DNA of 41,265 nucleotides, from the NCBI GenBank assembly GCA_900542255.1, contig UQMR01000015.1, positions 1 to 41,265 of the forward strand. Reading direction: 5' to 3'. Below, piece after piece: positions 36,505 through 41,265 of this stretch. The stretch is from an uncultured Porphyromonadaceae bacterium. Its GTDB lineage: Bacteria; Bacteroidota; Bacteroidia; Bacteroidales; Barnesiellaceae_A. A program made the position numbers and the translations under genes. The notes beneath the pieces are model-generated. The model saw only the letters and a list, made by a program, of their open reading frames with translations. It was not told where the DNA came from and did no database searches. Numbering within the stretch: the first letter of the stretch is position 1; each line of letters starts with the position of its first letter.

Positions 36505-36779
36505 GTTATAAACTAAAACTGACGCCCGAAGCCGAACGGCATCTTGATTATTGGCGCAAGTCGGGGCAGAAGAAAATTCTTCTGAAAATAGTTTCGCTTC
36601 TCGAAGAATTACAGCAACATCCCACCGAGGGAACCGGACAGGTGGAGCAGCTAAAAGGTAATTTACAAGGATTTTGGAGTCGGCGCATTGACAAGAGTTC
36701 GCGCCTTGTGTATAAGATTGAAGAGGATATTGTAACGGTGATAGTCATCTCGGCGAGAGGACATTATGGTGATAAATAG
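36501..36779 (+). CDS. Txe/YoeB-like mRNA endonuclease toxin
   Basis: The 92-residue product is a RelE-superfamily toxin of the Txe/YoeB type, which cuts mRNA on the ribosome. LKGNLQGFWSRRIDKSSRLVYKI at about 51-73 matches the YoeB core (shown here only in part: GFWSRRID and SRLVYKI), with Arg61, Arg62 and Arg68, and the C-terminal catalytic pair His88-Tyr89 lies in RGHYGDK. In most relatives the residue before RLVY is His; here it is Ser67. It follows the antitoxin with a 4-base overlap. The size is normal (84-92). Activity is probable but unproven. Confidence 0.9.
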   Translation: MSYKLKLTPEAERHLDYWRKSGQKKILLKIVSLLEELQQHPTEGTGQVEQLKGNLQGFWSRRIDKSSRLVYKIEEDIVTVIVISARGHYGDK

Positions 36780-36855
36780 CCTCTCACGATTCTCGGTTGT
36801 CCTATCGAATAGGTTTGTTTCGCGGTAGAATTTGGTGCGACGGCTTTATGTGCCA

Positions 36856-38580
36856 TCATATCGACCGTAAAAAATCCTCTATCGACGTCTCTATCGATAA
36901 TCCCAATTTTTTGCGCAGGCGGTGGCGCGATTTCTTGATGCTGTCGGGTTGCAAGGCCAGCATGGTAGCTATCTGTTTGTTGCCCATGCCGGTGCGAATG
37001 TAGGCACATAGTCGCAGGTCGGTTTCCGATATGTTGGGAAACAACTCTTTCATCCGCACGAAAAACGAGGGGTGTACCTTCTCGAAACAGATGCGGAAGT
37101 ATTCCCATTCGTTGTCCTGACCTATATGCAGTTTTATTTTCTGTTGCAACTCCGTAGCCGCCTGTTTGCTGATGTTACCGTCGACACGTTGTTTTTCCAC
37201 TACACTCGACATTTCGTGCAGAGCCTGTTTTTTCTCGTTCATCACAAGGGCATTCGATGCCAGTTCGCGGTTTTGCGACTCTATCTCGGCTTGGAACCGT
37301 TCGTTTTGCAGCGCCTCATTTTCCAGCCGGGTGGCAAGCTCCTTGTTTTCACTCTCTTTCAGTTGCTTGGCCAGCTGAGCCTTGCGGCGTTGGTTGTATA
37401 GAATGTAGCATACGGTTGCCGACAGACAGAGCGTGATGATGAGTATGCCTATGGTTATGAAGTGTTTCATGCGGTTGCGTTGCTCGGCGTTTTTCAGTTC
37501 CATTTCGTATTTCTCTATCTCGTACCCCATCTCCAAGCGGTGTATCTTCTGCAATTCGTTTGCGCGGCTTACCGAGTCTCTCAGTGCCAGCAGCCGACTT
37601 TGACTCATATATGCACTATCGGTCTTTCCTGTGATTTCATATAGGCGGGTCAGTCCCGTGAGGCATGCATCCAGAATGTGGTGATTGCCGTTTGCGCTTG
37701 CATATTGGTCGAGGATACATTGGTAGTAGAGCTGTGCGCTGTCAATATCGCCGTAAAACAAGTGATACGCACCTCGGTTTATATGGCTTTTCAATATCAG
37801 CTTTTTTTCTCCATAAATATCTGCAAGGTTTTTGGCTCGCAGCGATGTGCTGTCGCACTCGGCTATCGAGTCGCTGTAACTGTTGAGCGACAGCAATACA
37901 TTTATTATAAACGAGGTGTCTGTTTGTATCGATTCGTCATTCGCGATTTTCCGCAACAGATTTACCGCCTTTTCATTCTTGTTCATACTGCGGTAAAAAT
38001 TTGCAAGATTCAGCTCGTTGCGCAGTATATAGTCGGTGCGGCCTATGTGACGATATATTGTGTCGGCGGCAATGTATGCATCCCGGGCTTTTTCGGGTTC
38101 GTCCAAGAGCATAAAAATGTTGCCCAGCTCCACATACGTATTGCCCATATAGAGCGAGTCGCCTATCTCGCAGAAATAGCGGTGGCACTCTTTGATGATT
38201 TTATATGTTTCTACATAATTTTGTGAAGTGAAATATCTTCCAAGCAGTTTTATGCGCATATAATCGTAGCGATACCGGTTGGAGTCTGTCATCGCTGCGG
38301 CAGCTTGCAGCAACTTGGCGCGGATGGCAGTATCGGGGTTGCATAGCGCATCGAAGTAGAGCGTGCGCCACGTCAGTGCCCGCAGGTCGGGATGCCGACG
38401 GCACACATCGTACATCTCGCTTATGATATGTGCTTTACTTGCCTTGTCACCCTGCATGTCCATGAGTTGCACCAGCGAATCGTGTTGTTGCTCCACCGGT
38501 TTCCACCCTGTACGGGCTGTTACGTTTATAACAGAAAGGGTTCCGAATAACGATAGAAGAAAGGCTATATGTCGGTTCAT
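36856..38580 (-). CDS. Membrane-bound TPR sensor-regulator with LuxR-like HTH
   Basis: From ATG 38580 the product has 574 residues. A signal peptide (MNRHIAFLLSLFGTLSVINV) leads a periplasmic region of tetratricopeptide-like helices (about 60-350, for example YVELGNIFMLLDEPEKARDA). One transmembrane helix follows (about 377-400, ITIGILIITLCLSATVCYIL), then a cytoplasmic coiled coil (about 405-490) and a C-terminal helix-turn-helix (about 520-570, LCAYIRTGMGNKQIATML). This single-protein sensor/regulator design is common in Bacteroidetes. It is divergent from a secreted protein gene, its likely target (inference). A TACATTTG element (38592-38585) ends only 4 bases before the ATG. Confidence 0.88.
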   Translation of the reverse strand: MNRHIAFLLSLFGTLSVINVTARTGWKPVEQQHDSLVQLMDMQGDKASKAHIISEMYDVCRRHPDLRALTWRTLYFDALCNPDTAIRAKLLQAAAAMTDSNRYRYDYMRIKLLGRYFTSQNYVETYKIIKECHRYFCEIGDSLYMGNTYVELGNIFMLLDEPEKARDAYIAADTIYRHIGRTDYILRNELNLANFYRSMNKNEKAVNLLRKIANDESIQTDTSFIINVLLSLNSYSDSIAECDSTSLRAKNLADIYGEKKLILKSHINRGAYHLFYGDIDSAQLYYQCILDQYASANGNHHILDACLTGLTRLYEITGKTDSAYMSQSRLLALRDSVSRANELQKIHRLEMGYEIEKYEMELKNAEQRNRMKHFITIGILIITLCLSATVCYILYNQRRKAQLAKQLKESENKELATRLENEALQNERFQAEIESQNRELASNALVMNEKKQALHEMSSVVEKQRVDGNISKQAATELQQKIKLHIGQDNEWEYFRICFEKVHPSFFVRMKELFPNISETDLRLCAYIRTGMGNKQIATMLALQPDSIKKSRHRLRKKLGLSIETSIEDFLRSI

Positions 38581-38584
38581 ATTG

Positions 38585-38592
38585 CAAATGTA
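38585..38592 (-). promoter_or_regulatory. Promoter -7 element of the TPR/HTH regulator
   Basis: TACATTTG on the minus strand ends 4 bases upstream of ATG 38580, so transcription would start at or about the start codon, giving a leaderless or nearly leaderless mRNA. Confidence 0.45.
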
Positions 38593-38710
38593 AAGAAAAA
38601 TGCCATTAGACATTCGTCTTTTGCACCCAATTCACCTAATCATGGCAGATATGGACCCTGTGTCCCCCACTTGTCACCCGGTTTTATTATGCACACTTGC
38701 TTTGTACCCC

Positions 38711-38718
38711 TATATTTG
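38711..38718 (+). promoter_or_regulatory. Promoter -7 element of the large secreted protein gene
   Basis: TATATTTG at 38711-38718, about 23 bases of leader before ATG 38748. No clear TTG upstream, which is compatible with dependence on an activator. Confidence 0.55.
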
Positions 38719-38747
38719 CAATACTAACCACACTAATAATAACGCTT

Positions 38748-41051
38748 ATGAAAAACATTTATTTATCTGTCGTTTTATGGTTGGCGGGCACGATGGGTGC
38801 TTTGGCAGTGCAACCGATAATAACAGAGTGTTTCACTCCCGACTTCAATGGTAAGGGCAGTACCTATAAGTTCGATTTGGGTACCTCGTTATCGGGATAC
38901 GAAAAGATGCAGATTGCCGGTAATATGGTGCAATATGTTCCCCGTAAGACTGTGGCGCAAGGAGCGCAAGAGGGCGATGTGACGCTGACAATTTCTATCG
39001 ATTGTCCCGAAACCTGGGGTCCACCCACAGTATCTATCTATAATGCCGATACGTCTTATTTGGTGCGTCCCTATCAGATTACCGATATAAAGAATATTCC
39101 TGTGACCATTGCCCCGGGTACGTATGATGTTTTTGTTTCCATGTTTAATGATGACATGAATAAATCGGATGTCATAAAAGAATTGGTAGAGATTACCGAA
39201 GACAAAACCATCACTTTCGATATGAATGATGCTTCCAATCATATTGTGATAAATTGTTATGATAAGAATGGGAATTTGTTTGTACCCGATGTTGAAGAGA
39301 TGTCGCCAGATTATATGTCTTCCACCGTCATCGAAGAAGGAAATTTCTATGTGGCGATGTATAACAGGTATATCATATTGAAAGGAGTGGGTGTCGTTGC
39401 TCATTTAACGGGTAACTCTTCGTCTATAATTGTTTATAATGGAGAGCGGTCGGAAGATCCACAACGTTCCTACGACTTTTATATATCCGATTTGAGCGAG
39501 CGGTATATGTTAGTACAAGCACGTGTTACTGAGGCGAAGGATGGAGCTTATTATATAAACAGGTTTGTTACGTATGGAACGGAAACTAAGGAACTGAACA
39601 ACAATCAGGCCGATTATAAATTGTATGAACAATATTTTGCGTCAACTCCGGCGGGTAAAGACAGCACGGATTATTATATTGGTTTTAAAGAGTATGAAAC
39701 ATATAACTCCAAAAATATAGGTGGTTGGAGTGGTAATTCGAGCGTGACAAAAGTAAAAAGCGATGAGCCTGTCTGCTATTATATTGATGCGCCTTTGTCG
39801 GGTGATTCCGATAATGACAGTTTCGATGTATTTGTACATGCTTATTTGCAGGAAATGAGTATAGTGAAGCATTATGATTATGGCGATTTTACACAATACT
39901 TCAATCTTATTGGCAATCCGGTAGTATGGCATGCCGACAAGCAGGCGTTTGAGTATGTCAATAAGGGACATGATGTATATGGGAATTATGCTTTCCAGAC
40001 ATTCCCTGAGTGGCTTTTCGAAAATGCTCCTATATTGGAGTATCCCGGGCATCCCCGTTTCAGCTACTTGTTAGATTCTGCCAATCCTATTGTTTTGGGA
40101 GAGTGCGCTCCTATTAATGCTTTTATGGCCATGAATTACTATAATGATTATGCACAAAATGACATGTCGCAACTTTCGTCCTGCTGGTTGGGTCGCTATG
40201 GAGAGGTATTGGAGGCAAGTGATATTTTCACCGATGTATGCTTGAAGTATAATGGCGAAACGGTTTGTGACAGTACGGTGGAGTATTTGGAATTGGAATT
40301 TCCCTATATGTGGGAGCAACCGAAGGGAGAGTATGAGTTGACTTTGCTGAATGAGAATGTCGAGGTGGATGGTTTGCAAGGAAAGAGTTTCTTGCAGGTA
40401 AATTACGATGCCACGAAAGAAGACTGGACTGCTCCTACTTTGCAGATGTTGCAGTTCTGCAATACCGACGGTCGTGTCACCGACCGCTTTGAGCGACCGG
40501 CCGATGGCGTATTGGAGTTTGCCGGTGGTGACTTTAATTATAACTATTATAGCGAATATTATAGTGGTTACTTCGATTGTAAGGAAATGACGGTAGCCGT
40601 GAGCTATGCTCCGTATGGAACCGAGTCTTGGCAGGTATTGCCCGTAGAAGAGATTCCCGATTTGTATCGTTATCCGGTCTTCGGCTATTTCTATCGTGGT
40701 GCTTTGGATGTCGTGAATGTCGAGAGCGAAACGCTGTGGTACGATTTGAAGGTAGAGCTTACCGACCCGACGGGAAACAAACAGACCCAGATATTATCGC
40801 CGGCTTTCAAGATAAACGATGTGTCGGCAGTAAACTGCGTGAGCGCTCGTGACAGCCGTGTGTATGTGGCAGGCGATGTGTTGTATTTGAGCGATGTTGC
40901 CGATGAAGTGACGCTGTATGATCTTGCAGGCCGGGAAGTAAAACGTGCTACGGCTGTGCAACAACTCTCGGTAGCCGACCTCGATGGTGTGTATGTAGTG
41001 CGTGTCCTCTGCAACAATAGTGTGCAGGTAGATAAAGTAGCTATCCGGTAA
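38748..41051 (+). CDS. Large secreted protein with type IX sorting-like C-terminus, family unknown
   Basis: From ATG 38748 the product has 767 residues. A signal peptide (MKNIYLSVVLWLAGTMGALA) is clear. The long middle is rich in Tyr, Asp, Asn and short beta segments with no catalytic motif I recognise; it may be a set of beta-sandwich adhesive or binding domains. The last ~75 residues (VTLYDLAGREVKRA ... LDGVYVVRVLCNNSVQVDKVAIR) match the type A C-terminal domain of type IX secretion cargo, so the protein is probably exported to the surface. It is transcribed divergently from the TPR/HTH regulator across a 167-base gap. Base composition is more AT-rich in the first half than in neighbouring housekeeping genes. 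Confidence 0.8.
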   Translation: MKNIYLSVVLWLAGTMGALAVQPIITECFTPDFNGKGSTYKFDLGTSLSGYEKMQIAGNMVQYVPRKTVAQGAQEGDVTLTISIDCPETWGPPTVSIYNADTSYLVRPYQITDIKNIPVTIAPGTYDVFVSMFNDDMNKSDVIKELVEITEDKTITFDMNDASNHIVINCYDKNGNLFVPDVEEMSPDYMSSTVIEEGNFYVAMYNRYIILKGVGVVAHLTGNSSSIIVYNGERSEDPQRSYDFYISDLSERYMLVQARVTEAKDGAYYINRFVTYGTETKELNNNQADYKLYEQYFASTPAGKDSTDYYIGFKEYETYNSKNIGGWSGNSSVTKVKSDEPVCYYIDAPLSGDSDNDSFDVFVHAYLQEMSIVKHYDYGDFTQYFNLIGNPVVWHADKQAFEYVNKGHDVYGNYAFQTFPEWLFENAPILEYPGHPRFSYLLDSANPIVLGECAPINAFMAMNYYNDYAQNDMSQLSSCWLGRYGEVLEASDIFTDVCLKYNGETVCDSTVEYLELEFPYMWEQPKGEYELTLLNENVEVDGLQGKSFLQVNYDATKEDWTAPTLQMLQFCNTDGRVTDRFERPADGVLEFAGGDFNYNYYSEYYSGYFDCKEMTVAVSYAPYGTESWQVLPVEEIPDLYRYPVFGYFYRGALDVVNVESETLWYDLKVELTDPTGNKQTQILSPAFKINDVSAVNCVSARDSRVYVAGDVLYLSDVADEVTLYDLAGREVKRATAVQQLSVADLDGVYVVRVLCNNSVQVDKVAIR

Positions 41052-41120
41052 AAGTGGGGTATAACCCGCAATCGCGTTTATATCGATAAGGATACGGCGA
41101 CTTACCGCCATCGTACTCTT

Positions 41121-41154
41121 GCCTCGCGGAACATGGTCTCCGCGGGGCTTTTTT
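41121..41154 (+). terminator. Terminator after the large secreted protein gene
   Basis: GCCTCGCGGA (41121-41130) pairs with TCCGCGGGGC (41139-41148), one G-U, 8-base loop, then T6. Confidence 0.88.
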
Positions 41155-41265
41155 ATAGTGGCTTGCCATAGGGGAGGGTCTGCAACCTGCAACGTGTCGT
41201 TGCAGGAGAGGGGGCTCGCCTTGCACTATCTTTTCATAACATAGGCTTCGGCTCGACTATGAAAA
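41155..41265. other. Right edge without a gene
   Basis: Only a short perfect hairpin is seen: CCTGCAAC (41186-41193) with GTTGCAGG (41199-41206), 5-base loop. It could end a gene lying beyond the window on the minus strand. Confidence 0.35.

Overview
The window looks like chromosomal DNA of an anaerobic Bacteroidales bacterium. The evidence is repeated Bacteroidetes-type promoters (TTG, 19-20 bases, TAnnTTTG), a short primary sigma factor without region 1.1, pyrophosphate-dependent phosphofructokinase, a glycogen operon of debranching enzyme, GT4 synthase and GH57 enzyme, two secreted proteins with type IX-like C-terminal domains, and families found mainly in this phylum (DUF3109, DUF3822, long Ala-rich S16). 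I cannot fix the family or genus from the sequence alone.

Layout. 1-1703 (-): a NifU-like scaffold gene followed by a GGGtGRT gene cut by the window edge. 1969-6057 (+): pfp, gpmI and a DUF3109 protein. 6368-8349 (-): rpsP, then a nucleoside phosphorylase and a HIT protein. 8444-13101 (-): three-gene glycogen operon. 13336-14819: marC-family gene and a Crp/Fnr regulator, divergent. 15229-17310 (+): secreted M6-type metalloprotease. 17559-20173 (-): rpoD and htrA. 20512-25876 (+): DEAD-box helicase, ABC-F ATPase and M13 peptidase lipoprotein. 26083-26680 (+): small membrane protein plus XRE regulator. 26961-29818 (+): a decayed tripartite efflux operon. 30105-31385 (+): eno. 31526-34493 (-): MATE exporter and RecD-like helicase. 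34705-36050 (+): DUF3822 and rsmD. 36211-36779 (+): toxin-antitoxin pair. 36856-41051: a membrane TPR/HTH regulator divergent from a large secreted protein of unknown family.

How the genes fit together. pfp, gpmI and eno supply three lower or middle glycolytic steps, and the glycogen operon supplies storage and release of glucose. DEAD-box helicase, ABC-F, S16, RsmD and the DUF3822 partner concern ribosomes or translation. HtrA, M6 and M13 peptidases act in the envelope or outside.

The most notable points are: (i) an efflux operon in which the tolC-like gene has a 1-base frameshift and is joined by deletion to the last ~50 codons of the hlyD/emrA-like gene, leaving the permease intact; (ii) a perfect 15-base inverted repeat laid over the promoter of the membrane protein/XRE pair; (iii) a YoeB-like toxin paired with a ribbon-helix-helix-like antitoxin under tandem 14-base repeats; (iv) the GGGtGRT/NifU-like pair of unknown job; (v) a GH57 enzyme with a coiled coil and a histone-H1-like tail. 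No tRNA, rRNA, CRISPR array, insertion sequence or prophage was seen, and I saw no convincing wholly new system.
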